Assembly (NCBI GenBank): GCA_900540185.1
Contig: UQFH01000002.1
Coordinates: 1 to 64,000 of the forward strand
DNA from: an uncultured Eubacteriales bacterium
Lineage (GTDB): Bacteria; Bacillota; Clostridia; Tissierellales; Peptoniphilaceae
Length of the DNA: 64,000 bases
Direction of reading: 5' to 3'
Part shown: one piece after another, positions 33,723 to 43,641 of the stretch
Layout: the number at the start of each line of letters is the position of its first letter
How positions within the stretch are numbered: position 1 is the first letter of the stretch
The notes under the pieces: model-generated
Databases searched by the model: none
What the model was told of the DNA's origin: nothing
Seen by the model: only the letters and a program-made list of their open reading frames with translations
Made by a program: the position numbers and the translations under genes

Positions 33723-34016
33723 AGAATTGTTTGGGGTTTTTTATTTCATCAAAAATCAAACGACAAAACCGGTGCAATGACACCGCTCTTCCTTACGTTG
33801 TAACGTATTTCGTCACGCTACGCCGTGCTTGCGAATGAAGACAAGTCAATAATTTAAACTTTTCATTCATTTTTCAAAATATTTTCTCGATTTTTTTATT
33901 TTCAAATTATATCATTCGTTATTTTCGTTGTGTGTTGGGTAATAATATTTGTGAAGGGTTAAAAATGTTGTGCGAATAGTTTGCACAGTTTTTAATTTAT
34001 TTAAGGAGGTATTAAT

Positions 34017-34526
34017 ATGGAAGAAAGAAAAGGTGCTATCACATTTATGAAGGATCCGATGACTTTGATTGGACCGGAAGTAAAGGTTGGCGATAAGGCT
34101 CAAGATTTTGAAGCAACAAAGAAGGATTTAAGCGATTTTTGTCTATGTGAATTAAAGGGAAAGACTGTTGTTATCAGCGTTGTTCCTTCAATCGACACGC
34201 CGGTTTGTGAAGAACAAACCAAGATTTTCAACAAGGAAGCTTCTGATTTGAAGGATGTTGTTATTCTTACAATCAGCTGCGATTTGCCGTTTGCACAAGC
34301 AAATTTCTGCGCTGCAAAGGGTATTGACAATTTAATTATGTTGTCAGATTACAAGGCACACGATTTCGGAACGAAGTACGGCTTTTTGATTAAGGAACTC
34401 ATGCTTCTTGCAAGAGGTGTCGTTATCATCGACAAGGAAGGCGTTGTGAAGTATGTAGAATATGTTCCTGAAGCAACGAATTTGCCTGATTTTGACAAGG
34501 CTCTTGAAGCTTTAAAGAGTTTATAG
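34017..34526 (+). CDS. tpx: Thiol peroxidase (Tpx)
   Basis: 169 residues, atypical 2-Cys peroxiredoxin. The peroxidatic Cys64 is in DTPVCEEQT and the resolving Cys98 in QANFCAAKG; VKVGDKAQDFEAT and ISCDLPFAQ complete the family pattern. It reduces hydroperoxides with thioredoxin in the cytoplasm, protecting an anaerobe from oxygen. RBS AAGGAGG. It has its own terminator. Confidence 0.95.
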   Translation: MEERKGAITFMKDPMTLIGPEVKVGDKAQDFEATKKDLSDFCLCELKGKTVVISVVPSIDTPVCEEQTKIFNKEASDLKDVVILTISCDLPFAQANFCAAKGIDNLIMLSDYKAHDFGTKYGFLIKELMLLARGVVIIDKEGVVKYVEYVPEATNLPDFDKALEALKSL

Positions 34527-34529
34527 TTT

Positions 34530-34562
34530 AATAGCCCGCCGTTTTTACGTGCGGGTTTTTCT
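34530..34562 (+). terminator. Rho-independent terminator after tpx
   Basis: AGCCCGC / GCGGG(TT) stem followed by five T residues. Confidence 0.8.
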
Positions 34563-34580
34563 GTACTTAAGGAGGTTTTT

Positions 34581-35732
34581 ATGGACGGTTTTATTTTTAG
34601 AAATCCGGTTAAGATTATTTTCAAGGAAGGCGCAGTCGAACATTTGAAGGAAGAGATTAAACCATACAATCGCATTCTTCTCGTTTACGGCGGCGGCAGT
34701 ATTAAAAAGACCGGAATTTACGACAAGGTTATGAAGGGGCTCGAAGGAAAGTCTGTAACTGAACTTTCGGGGATTATTCCAAATCCTGAAACAACAAAGG
34801 TGTACGAAGGAATCGAGCTCTGTCGAAAAAATGACATAGATTTTATTTTAGCGGTCGGCGGAGGCTCGGTCATCGACTCCGCAAAAGCGATTGCCGCAGG
34901 GGCAAAGCTTGACGGCGATTTTTGGGATGAGCTTTTTATGAAGAAGAACGATATTACGGATGCGATTCCGCTTGGCTCTGTGCTTACAATGGTCGGCACG
35001 GGCTCCGAAATGAATTCGGGCGGCGTTATTACAAATCCGGATGTAAAGATTAAATGCTCATACGGAAATCCGCTTCTCTATCCGGTGTTTTCACTTCTCG
35101 ACCCGACTTTCACATATACTGTTCCGAAAATTCAAATGGTTTCGGGAATTGTGGATATGTTCAGCCACATTATGGAAGTTTATTTCAGTTTGCCGGACGA
35201 CGACAATATTTCGGACAATTTGAGCGAAAGTTTGATGGCGGCGGTTATAAGAAATGCGCGCGTTGCAATTAAAAATCAGGAGGACTACGGCGCAAGAAGC
35301 AATTTAATGTGGATTGCAAGCCTTGCAATAAACGGTCTATTGGCGCTCGGCAAGGGCGAAGATTGGCAAAGTCACACGCTTGAGCACACGCTGAGCGCAT
35401 ATTATCACATTCCGCACGGTCTCGGTCTTGCGATTGTGCATCCGCATTATTTGAAATATGTTTACAAGGGTCACGGCGAAAAGTTCAAGAGATTTTTAAA
35501 GAGAGTTTTCGATGTTGATGCAAGTGGAATGAATGAAGATGAAGCAGCGGAACTTGCAATCGAAAAGATTCAGGAATTTTTCAAGGAACTCGGCGCTCCG
35601 ACAAAGCTTCACGAGATGGATATCGACGAGTCGAGACTCGAAGAGATGGCAATGAATACGGACGAGTTCAAGGTCGATTATTCGGATTTGAAGCACGAAG
35701 ACATTTTAAAGATTTATAAATCTGCTCTTTAG
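34581..35732 (+). CDS. Iron-containing alcohol dehydrogenase (BdhA/YqhD-like)
   Basis: 383 residues, group III Fe-ADH. The nucleotide-binding GGGS motifs are LVYGGGSIKKTG and LAVGGGSVIDSAKAIA. Metal ligands lie in IVDMFSHIMEVYF and in HTLEHTLSAYYHIPHGLG. It reduces aldehydes to alcohols with NAD(P)H, likely a fermentative or detoxifying role. RBS AAGGAGG; 9 nt before the next gene, so probably cotranscribed with it. Confidence 0.92.
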   Translation: MDGFIFRNPVKIIFKEGAVEHLKEEIKPYNRILLVYGGGSIKKTGIYDKVMKGLEGKSVTELSGIIPNPETTKVYEGIELCRKNDIDFILAVGGGSVIDSAKAIAAGAKLDGDFWDELFMKKNDITDAIPLGSVLTMVGTGSEMNSGGVITNPDVKIKCSYGNPLLYPVFSLLDPTFTYTVPKIQMVSGIVDMFSHIMEVYFSLPDDDNISDNLSESLMAAVIRNARVAIKNQEDYGARSNLMWIASLAINGLLALGKGEDWQSHTLEHTLSAYYHIPHGLGLAIVHPHYLKYVYKGHGEKFKRFLKRVFDVDASGMNEDEAAELAIEKIQEFFKELGAPTKLHEMDIDESRLEEMAMNTDEFKVDYSDLKHEDILKIYKSAL

Positions 35733-35741
35733 AGGCGCGAC

Positions 35742-36632
35742 ATGACGATTATTTCAACTTGGGAGATAAGTTTTCAGGGCGTGAAGATTGCGCGCGACCT
35801 TTTGAAAGAAGGAAAGAGTGTTGAAGATGCGATTTGCGGGCTCATAAACGATATCGAGCTCAATCCAGATTTTCACAATGTGGGTTATTCGGGGTGGCCG
35901 AATGAAGAGGGCGACGTTGAGCTTGACGCAGCAATTATGGACGGCGATACTTTGAGCTTCGGAGCAGTTGCATCTATGAGAAATATAAAGACGCCGGTTT
36001 CCGTTGCGAGACTTCTTGTCGGTAGACCTTATGACAATTTCATTGTGGGCGACGGTGCGCTTCAATTTGCACTTGAAAACGGTTTTAAGAGCGAGGAACT
36101 TTTGACTGAACCTGCAAAGGCAAGATGGCTGCAAAAGATTCACGACATGACTGACCTTGACAAGGGACACGACACCGTCGGCTCGGTTATTGCAAGCGGC
36201 GGTAGAGTTGTAGCTGCAACTTCGACGTCGGGACTTTTCATGAAGAGAAAAGGAAGAGTCGGCGACTCACCGCTTGTTGGTCCGGGGCTTTATGCAGACA
36301 GCGAAATCGGAGGAGCAACTGCGACCGGAGTTGGCGAAGATATTATGAAGGGAACGCTTTCTTTTCAAATTGTGAATCTTATGAAGTCGGGAATGAGTCC
36401 GAGCGAAGCCGCGGGAAAGGCAGTTAAAGATTTGCACGAAAATCTCATAAGAAAAAATCAAAAGCCGAGAGATTTTTCCGTAGTTTGCGTGAACAAAGAC
36501 GGAGAATGGGGCGCCGCTTCAAACAGAGATGAATTTCCATTTGTGGTTTGCACGGGCGATGAAGTCGAATATTATGTTTCGAAAGATTTCGGCAAAGTTT
36601 ATGAAAAGAGAAAGAATCAATATGACATTTAA
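35742..36632 (+). CDS. Glycosylasparaginase / isoaspartyl peptidase family (Ntn hydrolase)
   Basis: 296 residues. The Ntn nucleophile is Thr145 in GHDTVGSVI; after autocleavage before this Thr it would form the beta subunit. SPLVGPGLYADSEIGGATAT (substrate pocket) and TSTSGLFMKRKGRVGDS are typical of N4-(beta-N-acetylglucosaminyl)-L-asparaginase. There is no signal peptide, so it acts in the cytoplasm, plausibly on imported glyco-asparagine or isoaspartyl peptides. RBS GAGGCG is weak, suggesting coupling to the ADH gene. Confidence 0.9.
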   Translation: MTIISTWEISFQGVKIARDLLKEGKSVEDAICGLINDIELNPDFHNVGYSGWPNEEGDVELDAAIMDGDTLSFGAVASMRNIKTPVSVARLLVGRPYDNFIVGDGALQFALENGFKSEELLTEPAKARWLQKIHDMTDLDKGHDTVGSVIASGGRVVAATSTSGLFMKRKGRVGDSPLVGPGLYADSEIGGATATGVGEDIMKGTLSFQIVNLMKSGMSPSEAAGKAVKDLHENLIRKNQKPRDFSVVCVNKDGEWGAASNRDEFPFVVCTGDEVEYYVSKDFGKVYEKRKNQYDI

Positions 36633-36658
36633 AAAGTGGGGAAACCCACTTTTTTTAT
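36631..36658 (+). terminator. Rho-independent terminator
   Basis: AAAGTGGG-gaaa-CCCACTTT with a T run, overlapping the stop codon. Confidence 0.92.
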
Positions 36659-36980
36659 TTTATTTAAAAAAATTTTTTGAAAAAAATTGATAGAAAAATT
36701 TGCGTACATATTTTTGAAAAAAATCGCGTCGACTTATTTCATTTTTTTAATTGTGAGAAACTGCTTTGTCAAAACTAATTGTAGAAAATATTGAAATTAA
36801 TTTTTGTATCAATTATTTTTATTTGACTTTATAAGAAGTTGCATATTTATTTTCAGAGTTTTAAAAAGTTTGAGAAATATTTACGCAACACTTGTTTATT
36901 TAGCGTAACAATAAATTATTTAATATTTTACACAGTTTACACAATTGAGAAAATGGAGATTGAATATTATCAAATCAAGT
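36659..36980 (+). other. Long AT-rich leader upstream of the surface protease
   Basis: About 320 bp, very AT-rich, no credible gene (a 60-codon open frame at 36839 has no ribosome binding site). The length upstream of a single large surface gene leaves room for regulator binding, but I can point to no site. Confidence 0.4.
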
Positions 36981-37009
36981 TTGACAAAGAAAATCATATA
37001 TCGTATAAT
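36981..37009 (+). promoter_or_regulatory. Promoter of the surface subtilase
   Basis: TTGACA (36981-36986), 17-bp spacer, TATAAT (37004-37009): consensus sigma-A promoter 49 bp before the start codon. Confidence 0.88.
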
Positions 37010-37057
37010 AATCGACGGTAATGAAAATCATTATCAAATTATAAAAAGGAGAAAACT

Positions 37058-40000
37058 ATGAGACAAAGATTATTGAGTTTGTTCACTGCGGGCGCAATGA
37101 TTTTCAGTTCAATGGTCGGACTGACGACGAATGTTCGTGCAAGTGAAAACGTGGAAACGGTCAACCTCTTTGAGGGCGAGACCGGTGTTGAGACACATGG
37201 AAACGGTCTAATGATGATCGACAATGTGTCAGAGAAGTGGAGCGGGAATTCTGCTGATGCAGATGTTCAGCCGGTTAGCTATGTTTTAACCGAAAAGGAT
37301 TTCGGAGAGAAAACAGTTTATATTGTGGAGCTCAGCTCTGAGGAGATGAGAGGTGCAGTTAAGGAAGCACTTTTAAAGCTACCGCAAACGGAAATTAAGT
37401 ACGAGTATAATATTTTATTTAATGGGCTTGCTATTGAGACCGGAGATGGATTTTTGGACTATATTCTTCACATTGATGGAGTAAAAAGTGTTGAAAGAGC
37501 CGAAAAAGTTATTCCACTCATGGAAAATGCAAGAGAACTTACTCATGTAAATGAAGCAAGTGACTATTTAAAAGAAATCGGTGCGGATGAAAATTCAATC
37601 GGTAGAGCATTCGACGGAAGAGGAATGCTTATTGCAAATATCGACAGCGGAATGGATGCAAGACACAAGGATATGCGTCTTGATCCGGAAGCTGAAAAAG
37701 TTGCAAAGATAAAACAACCGACCGAGTTCGGTATGTCGATGAAGATTCCGCACGGATTCAATTATATGGACGGCGGCAAGGATACTGTCGACAATTATCC
37801 TGACGGCAGTTTTTATCATGACCCGCACGGAATGCACATCGGTGGGATTTTAGCGGCAAATGCTACAGCTGAAGATTTGAAAAATCACAGAGGTATAAGA
37901 GGCATTGCGCCTAATGCACAAGTGTTGTCATATAAGATTTACACATATACAAGCGACGCTTTTGCAGGAGACGAAACGATGTTCCATGCCTTTGAAGACT
38001 GTATCAAACATGATGTTGACGTTATTTCTATCAGCTCAGGTTTCCATGGAACCGGTTTAAAGGGCGAGAAGTATTGGGGTGCAATCAGAACGCTTCGTGA
38101 AAAAGGAATTCCGGTTTGCGTTGCAACAGGTAACTATGCGACTGCTTCATCGGACTCTTCATGGGACAGATATGCTAACAACGCTCTTAACATGACCGAT
38201 ACAGGTAATGTTACAAGAACAGCTGCACATGAAGACGCAATTGCAGTAGGTTCTGCAAGAAATACAAAAATCAGATTTAATGCTGTTAAGATTGGCGACG
38301 AGGAGTTTAAGTACTCACAAATAGGGGCATTCTTTGATAAGAATAAATTTAAAGCCGGCGATTACAGTTTTGTTTATCTTGGAAAATGTCAAGACGAAGA
38401 CATACTTGGTAAAGACTTAGAGGGCAAAATCGTTGTTATGGATAGAATTTTCTCAACTGATATGAAGTATGCTTTTAAGAAAGTTCGCGATAAAGGTGCT
38501 GTCGGTGTAATTGTTGTAAACACAGTTTCATACTACAACCGAGACGACTGGGAAGCAATTCCGGCTATGGGCTATGAAGAAGATGAGAAGACTAAGGTAC
38601 AAGTATTTTCTATTTCAGGAGAAGACGGGGTTAAGCTTTGGTCGATGATTAAATCATACGACGGGGATACAGATTATAAGTCTGACAGAGAATATCGTGT
38701 TGATATGAACAAGTACAATAAATTAAAGCCGACTGTAGGACAAGAAAATAAACTTTTACTTGACTTCAATGTAGACGATATAATTCTTGATGAAAAAAGA
38801 AGCGTCCCGGCAGGTTCAACAAGCTGGGGACCGAGAAACGACCTTCTCTTGAAACCTGACGTTTCAGCTCCTGGTAAAAATATTTATTCAACGCTGAATG
38901 TCGTAGGAAATGATCCGACGAAGGATTCGAGATACGGAAATATGAGCGGAACATCGATGGCAACACCGGTTGTTTCGGCTTCGACGGTTCTTATAAGACC
39001 GAGACTTAAAGAGCTTGTGGAAACAAAAGTATTAAAAGATATGGGCATAGACTTGGTCTCACTTACTAAGATTATGCTACAAAACACAGCATCGCCGATG
39101 CTTGATGAAACGACAGAAAACGACGGAAAATATTTATTTGCCTCACCGAGACAACAAGGTGCGGGACTTATAAATGTTCTAAAAGCATCAAAGAACAATG
39201 TTATTGTTTCATCAAAAGCTTTGGGAAGCGATGGAGAAACGAACAGCTACGGCTCTGTAAGTTTGAGAGAAATAAAATCAGGTGAAAAAACATTTACTAT
39301 TACACTGTCAAACACATCTGACAAAGATATTAAATTCACAGTGAGCGCATCGCCTGTTACAACAGACGGCAATATGCCGAAACTTAAACTCGATGAATTA
39401 AACAGTACCGAAGATAAGGGTAAGACAGTTGCAGAAATTCACCCGGAAATTGTTAACGGAGCAGAGATAAAGTTTGATACTGAAGAAATTACAGTTCCTG
39501 CAAACTCAAACTTCAATTTGTCCGCAACAATGAAGACGGGAGATGCACACAATCAATTCGTCGAAAGCTTTATTAAATTTGAATCAAAAGATGAAGAAGC
39601 AAATCCTAGCCTAAGCATGCCGGTTATGGGCTTTGCAGGCGATTGGAACAACGAACCGATTATAGATAAGTGGGCATGGGAAGAAGGCTCGAAGTCGGCT
39701 GAAGTTGTCGGATATGATGAGAATGGAAAACCGAAAAGACCTGGAACATTGAACTCAGGTGTAGGTGGAGATCACGACATAGATGACTTCCACCCGGCAG
39801 GAGTGATACAAAACACTAAAGATGGAAATCCGAAACTAAAACAAGATCCGGAACTATTTAGTTTGAACAATAATATAAGCTTGAATAATTCCGTAAGTAG
39901 AAGTGATGTAGTAAAAGATTTTGAAGCAATTCCTAATGTTACGCCGAGCCCACTTATTTTGAGATCTGCAAGCAATGCAAAAATCTCAATTGTTGATGCA

Positions 40001-43000
40001 ACGAAGACTAGAGATCTTAAAGTCATGAACGTTTCTCAATTTGTGCGCGGCATACTAAATTCTAAAAGAAATACAGCATCCGGACTTAAACCAAGTAGAC
40101 TAAAGATACTAGGTGATCTTAAGTGGGACGGTAGGATATATAATCCTCACCATGTAGAAAAGAAAGAATTTGGCGGAAAAGAATATGAAGAGATAATTGG
40201 CGGAGAATATCCGCTTGCTGAAGGACAATACTACTACGAGTTTATGTATAGACTTACACCTGACTACCCATGGCAAAAGTCATATATACCTGTTAAGATT
40301 GACAACACTAAACCAACGATAGAGTCAGTCGATGTTACAAATCCTAATAAGATTAAGATTGTAGCTAAGGACACTTATCACAAGCAAAAAGAAGAATTTA
40401 AAGACAGAACTTTCTACCTTACAGACCAAGTCGAAATGCCGGAAAAGTTTGAAGAAGTTGAAAGAAAAGTTTGGTTTGTTGGTGCAAACCTTGACAAAGA
40501 CTATGATGATACTAAGAAATTAACTGTTTATAATGAAGATGACGGTAGCTATGTGATAGAAAATATTTCCAAAGATTTGATAGGAAGCAAAGTAACTATA
40601 GCAGCTCTTGATGGCGCAAGTAACGTTTCTGATGAATATGTTTTAAAATTTGTAAAACCTCAAGATGGAAAAGTTGAAGTTAAGCTATTTAGAATTGAAA
40701 GAAAAATGGTCGGCTTTAATGAAGAAAAGGAAGAAATTCTTATAACTGAAGTGGAAATTGATGAATCAAAATTTGGCAAAAAAGAAGAGTCAGTGCCGTC
40801 TGAAGATAATAAAGATGACGATGATGAAACTACACAAGATATGCCTGACTTTGAAATTTACGAAGGCAGCACATATAGAGAACTTGAAGAAAAAGATTTA
40901 AGAAAAGATATAGTGAACCCGCTTTTAAAAGAAGGAGAAAATCCATTTACACACGAAAAAATCACAGAAGAAATTTATGCTGTTTATGACGAAAACGGGC
41001 AACCGACTCAATATGAAAACGGAGAGCCACTGCAGTATCACGACGAGACATTGGAGGAACTTAAAAACGATGGATTCATCGGTATGATGACACCTAATGA
41101 AGACGGCGGCTTCAACATTCGCGGAAAGATTTTAAATGCTAATAAGAAGACTAAAGTGTATTTTGCGTCAAAAGGAATGGACAAGCTATCTAGAACAGCT
41201 AAAGTTAAAACTTTAAACTATAATGATAAAGACAAAACACTTGAATTTGATTTCTATGCTAATGTAAATGATGGTGACTCCAAAAAAGATTACAATGATG
41301 AAGTTTATATAACCGCAAGCAATGCTTCTAAGGAGAAAACAATTAAGATTAGAATGCCAAAGAGAGAGGTTAAGAAGGAGAAAGGAACGGCTCCGGTTAT
41401 ACCTGGCTTACATTCTATTGAAGACTCAGCAACAGGTGATTTCAACAACAAAGTTAAAGTTGTGGATGTGAACGGTAAAAAGAGATATTTTGTAAAAACA
41501 TCATTTAAAATAGCAGAGGGATATACAATAAAGCTTGTTTGCTACAACCCGGGCAAGAATGGACTCGAAGCAATTCAAGAAGCAAAATATTATTCAAGCA
41601 ATGTGTCGGATAAATACATCGATATTGAAATACTTCCGGGATTCAATATGCTTAGGATGGAAGTGTTTAAGGCTGACAAACAAAATGAAGTAAATGAAAA
41701 TAATATTTATGAATCAAAAGGTTTCTGTTTATACTATGATGATGACGGTCCGGAACTTGATATGAATACTGCAAGTTTTAATCCTGATACAGATGGAACT
41801 TTATATATAAAGAAGAGCCCGCTTGTTGTTGAAGGCGTTGTAGGCGACAAGGGCGGATTCAACTGGCACATGAGAATAAACGAAAGCATGGTTGATGAGT
41901 ATCTTATTTATGGAGATTTAACAAGTGACAACCACAGACCGTTCAGAGTTGAAATCCCATGTAAGGACAAAGATATTATGGACTGGAATGTAAAAGACTA
42001 TGCGGGCAATTCTCCTGATAATTTTATGGCACAACATATAATAAGAATCGATAACAAAAAGCCGGAAATTAAAATTGAGCCTGAAGTTCGAGGTGATGAC
42101 TACAATATAAGTGGTGAAAATTCAAGATTAGGCATAACGATAACGGACAAGGTCGACAACGACGACAATGGAAGCATAATGCTCAAAGAAGTTTTTGTAA
42201 ACGGCGAAGCATATGATGCAAACAAAAAGCTTGAAGATTACACTTCAAACGACGGCAAGTACACTATATATGTTCGTGCAGTTGACTATGCGTATAATGC
42301 GAGCGTAAAGACTTATATTTATGATCCGAATGCAACTGGGGACAAAATTGAAGAAGTAGCAAATGAAGAAGTTACTGTTATAGTTGACAGAGATAACGGA
42401 GACAGAGTACAAGAATTCAAAGTGGAAAAAGGCGAGGATTTCACTTTGCCGGAAGTAGACTTTGAAATTCCTGAAGGAAAAGTTTTTGCGGGATGGGATA
42501 TTGATGGCAAGGTTAGAAATGCAGGAGAAACCATTTTAGTTGACAAAGATACAACTGTTCGTGCAATATACAAAAATAAAGAGGAAAAGGTTTATGTAAA
42601 TATTCACTTTGAAAGAAACGGCGGACGTGGCAACATGGAAGATATTAAAGCTGAAGTCGGAGCTAAGGCTAAACTTCCGCTAAACGGATTTGATGCACCG
42701 AGCGATAAAACTTTTGACTGTTGGATGGTCAAGGGAGAAAAGAAAAATCCGGGAGATGCGGTTGTTGTTGACGGAGATTTGACGGTTACGGCGATTTGGA
42801 AAGCTGAAATGAAAAAACCGGATAAAAAACCGGATGTTCCGTTCGTCCCGCACACTCCGGAGGAAGGACATGATTATTTCAAACCGCACAGAAGAATAAA
42901 TAACAAAAAAGATATGGCTAAAGAAAAGAAAAACGAAAATAAAACAAAAACTGCTAAAGACGAAGGTAAAAAGACAACCACCGATGTGAACACGGATTAC

Positions 43001-43537
43001 AATTCGCATTGGGCAAAAAATGCAATCGTCGAATGTTTCAACAAGGGTATCTTTAATGATTTTGCAAACAAGACTGTATTTATGCCGGAAAAACCGACAA
43101 CAAGAGCGGAGTTTGTGACTGCACTTGGAAGGCTTATGAATATAAATACTGCGGAGTTTAACAAAAACATATTTGAAGATGTCGACAGCAATGAATTTTA
43201 CACACCGTTTATTAATTGGGCAGCATCGAAGAAGATTGTTTTAGGTGTTGATGCAAAGCATTTTGAGCCGAACAAGACTCTTACACGTGAACAAATGGCT
43301 ACGATTATCGTAAGACTATTTAGAACTTACGGCTATAATTTCGAGACAAATCTTATGAAGCCTATTTATAAAGATGATAAAGAAATTTCAGATTGGGCAA
43401 AAGAAGAAATTTATGAACTTACAAATATCGGAATTGTTCAAGGAAATGCCGATTCAACTTTTAACCCTAAAGGATATTTAAAACGAGGAGAGCTTGCAGA
43501 GCTTGTTTTAAAACTTACAAAAAAACTTGAGAAATAG
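37058..43537 (+). CDS. SLH-anchored cell-envelope subtilisin-like protease
   Basis: 2159 residues. After a signal peptide (about 1-28) comes a propeptide-like region, then an S8 domain with catalytic Asp196 (ANIDSGMDARH), His257 (PHGMHIGG) and Ser633 (MSGTSMATPVV); a PA domain is inserted between His and Ser (about 430-500). Fn3/DUF1034-like modules follow, then a long region I cannot assign. Two InlB-B-type repeats lie at about 1770-1917 (FAGWDIDGK, FDCWMVKGE), then a Lys-rich linker and three SLH domains from about 1984. It is the lactocepin/C5a-peptidase architecture with SLH attachment instead of LPXTG: a surface protease for protein digestion or host-factor cleavage. Confidence 0.92.
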   Translation: MRQRLLSLFTAGAMIFSSMVGLTTNVRASENVETVNLFEGETGVETHGNGLMMIDNVSEKWSGNSADADVQPVSYVLTEKDFGEKTVYIVELSSEEMRGAVKEALLKLPQTEIKYEYNILFNGLAIETGDGFLDYILHIDGVKSVERAEKVIPLMENARELTHVNEASDYLKEIGADENSIGRAFDGRGMLIANIDSGMDARHKDMRLDPEAEKVAKIKQPTEFGMSMKIPHGFNYMDGGKDTVDNYPDGSFYHDPHGMHIGGILAANATAEDLKNHRGIRGIAPNAQVLSYKIYTYTSDAFAGDETMFHAFEDCIKHDVDVISISSGFHGTGLKGEKYWGAIRTLREKGIPVCVATGNYATASSDSSWDRYANNALNMTDTGNVTRTAAHEDAIAVGSARNTKIRFNAVKIGDEEFKYSQIGAFFDKNKFKAGDYSFVYLGKCQDEDILGKDLEGKIVVMDRIFSTDMKYAFKKVRDKGAVGVIVVNTVSYYNRDDWEAIPAMGYEEDEKTKVQVFSISGEDGVKLWSMIKSYDGDTDYKSDREYRVDMNKYNKLKPTVGQENKLLLDFNVDDIILDEKRSVPAGSTSWGPRNDLLLKPDVSAPGKNIYSTLNVVGNDPTKDSRYGNMSGTSMATPVVSASTVLIRPRLKELVETKVLKDMGIDLVSLTKIMLQNTASPMLDETTENDGKYLFASPRQQGAGLINVLKASKNNVIVSSKALGSDGETNSYGSVSLREIKSGEKTFTITLSNTSDKDIKFTVSASPVTTDGNMPKLKLDELNSTEDKGKTVAEIHPEIVNGAEIKFDTEEITVPANSNFNLSATMKTGDAHNQFVESFIKFESKDEEANPSLSMPVMGFAGDWNNEPIIDKWAWEEGSKSAEVVGYDENGKPKRPGTLNSGVGGDHDIDDFHPAGVIQNTKDGNPKLKQDPELFSLNNNISLNNSVSRSDVVKDFEAIPNVTPSPLILRSASNAKISIVDATKTRDLKVMNVSQFVRGILNSKRNTASGLKPSRLKILGDLKWDGRIYNPHHVEKKEFGGKEYEEIIGGEYPLAEGQYYYEFMYRLTPDYPWQKSYIPVKIDNTKPTIESVDVTNPNKIKIVAKDTYHKQKEEFKDRTFYLTDQVEMPEKFEEVERKVWFVGANLDKDYDDTKKLTVYNEDDGSYVIENISKDLIGSKVTIAALDGASNVSDEYVLKFVKPQDGKVEVKLFRIERKMVGFNEEKEEILITEVEIDESKFGKKEESVPSEDNKDDDDETTQDMPDFEIYEGSTYRELEEKDLRKDIVNPLLKEGENPFTHEKITEEIYAVYDENGQPTQYENGEPLQYHDETLEELKNDGFIGMMTPNEDGGFNIRGKILNANKKTKVYFASKGMDKLSRTAKVKTLNYNDKDKTLEFDFYANVNDGDSKKDYNDEVYITASNASKEKTIKIRMPKREVKKEKGTAPVIPGLHSIEDSATGDFNNKVKVVDVNGKKRYFVKTSFKIAEGYTIKLVCYNPGKNGLEAIQEAKYYSSNVSDKYIDIEILPGFNMLRMEVFKADKQNEVNENNIYESKGFCLYYDDDGPELDMNTASFNPDTDGTLYIKKSPLVVEGVVGDKGGFNWHMRINESMVDEYLIYGDLTSDNHRPFRVEIPCKDKDIMDWNVKDYAGNSPDNFMAQHIIRIDNKKPEIKIEPEVRGDDYNISGENSRLGITITDKVDNDDNGSIMLKEVFVNGEAYDANKKLEDYTSNDGKYTIYVRAVDYAYNASVKTYIYDPNATGDKIEEVANEEVTVIVDRDNGDRVQEFKVEKGEDFTLPEVDFEIPEGKVFAGWDIDGKVRNAGETILVDKDTTVRAIYKNKEEKVYVNIHFERNGGRGNMEDIKAEVGAKAKLPLNGFDAPSDKTFDCWMVKGEKKNPGDAVVVDGDLTVTAIWKAEMKKPDKKPDVPFVPHTPEEGHDYFKPHRRINNKKDMAKEKKNENKTKTAKDEGKKTTTDVNTDYNSHWAKNAIVECFNKGIFNDFANKTVFMPEKPTTRAEFVTALGRLMNINTAEFNKNIFEDVDSNEFYTPFINWAASKKIVLGVDAKHFEPNKTLTREQMATIIVRLFRTYGYNFETNLMKPIYKDDKEISDWAKEEIYELTNIGIVQGNADSTFNPKGYLKRGELAELVLKLTKKLEK

Positions 43538-43540
43538 TTT

Positions 43541-43556
43541 TCCCCCTTGTGGGGGT
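43541..43556 (+). other. Hairpin after the surface protease gene
   Basis: CCCCC-ttgt-GGGGG just after the stop codon, preceded by TTTT but with no following T run; at best a weak terminator. Confidence 0.4.
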
Positions 43557-43579
43557 ACATAGATTGGTTGTCTTTGTGA

Positions 43580-43608
43580 TTGACACAAGGTGCGCCATGT
43601 GATATAAT
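43580..43608 (+). promoter_or_regulatory. Promoter of the PsiE-like gene
   Basis: TTGACA (43580-43585), 17-bp spacer, TATAAT (43603-43608). Confidence 0.85.
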
Positions 43609-43641
43609 TATTATAATCTTTTCGAAAGGAATGCGAATGTT

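Noticed and set aside
36839..37021. 60-codon open frame in the leader of the surface protease
   Set aside because: No ribosome binding site, very AT-rich, and it crosses the consensus promoter at 36981-37009.
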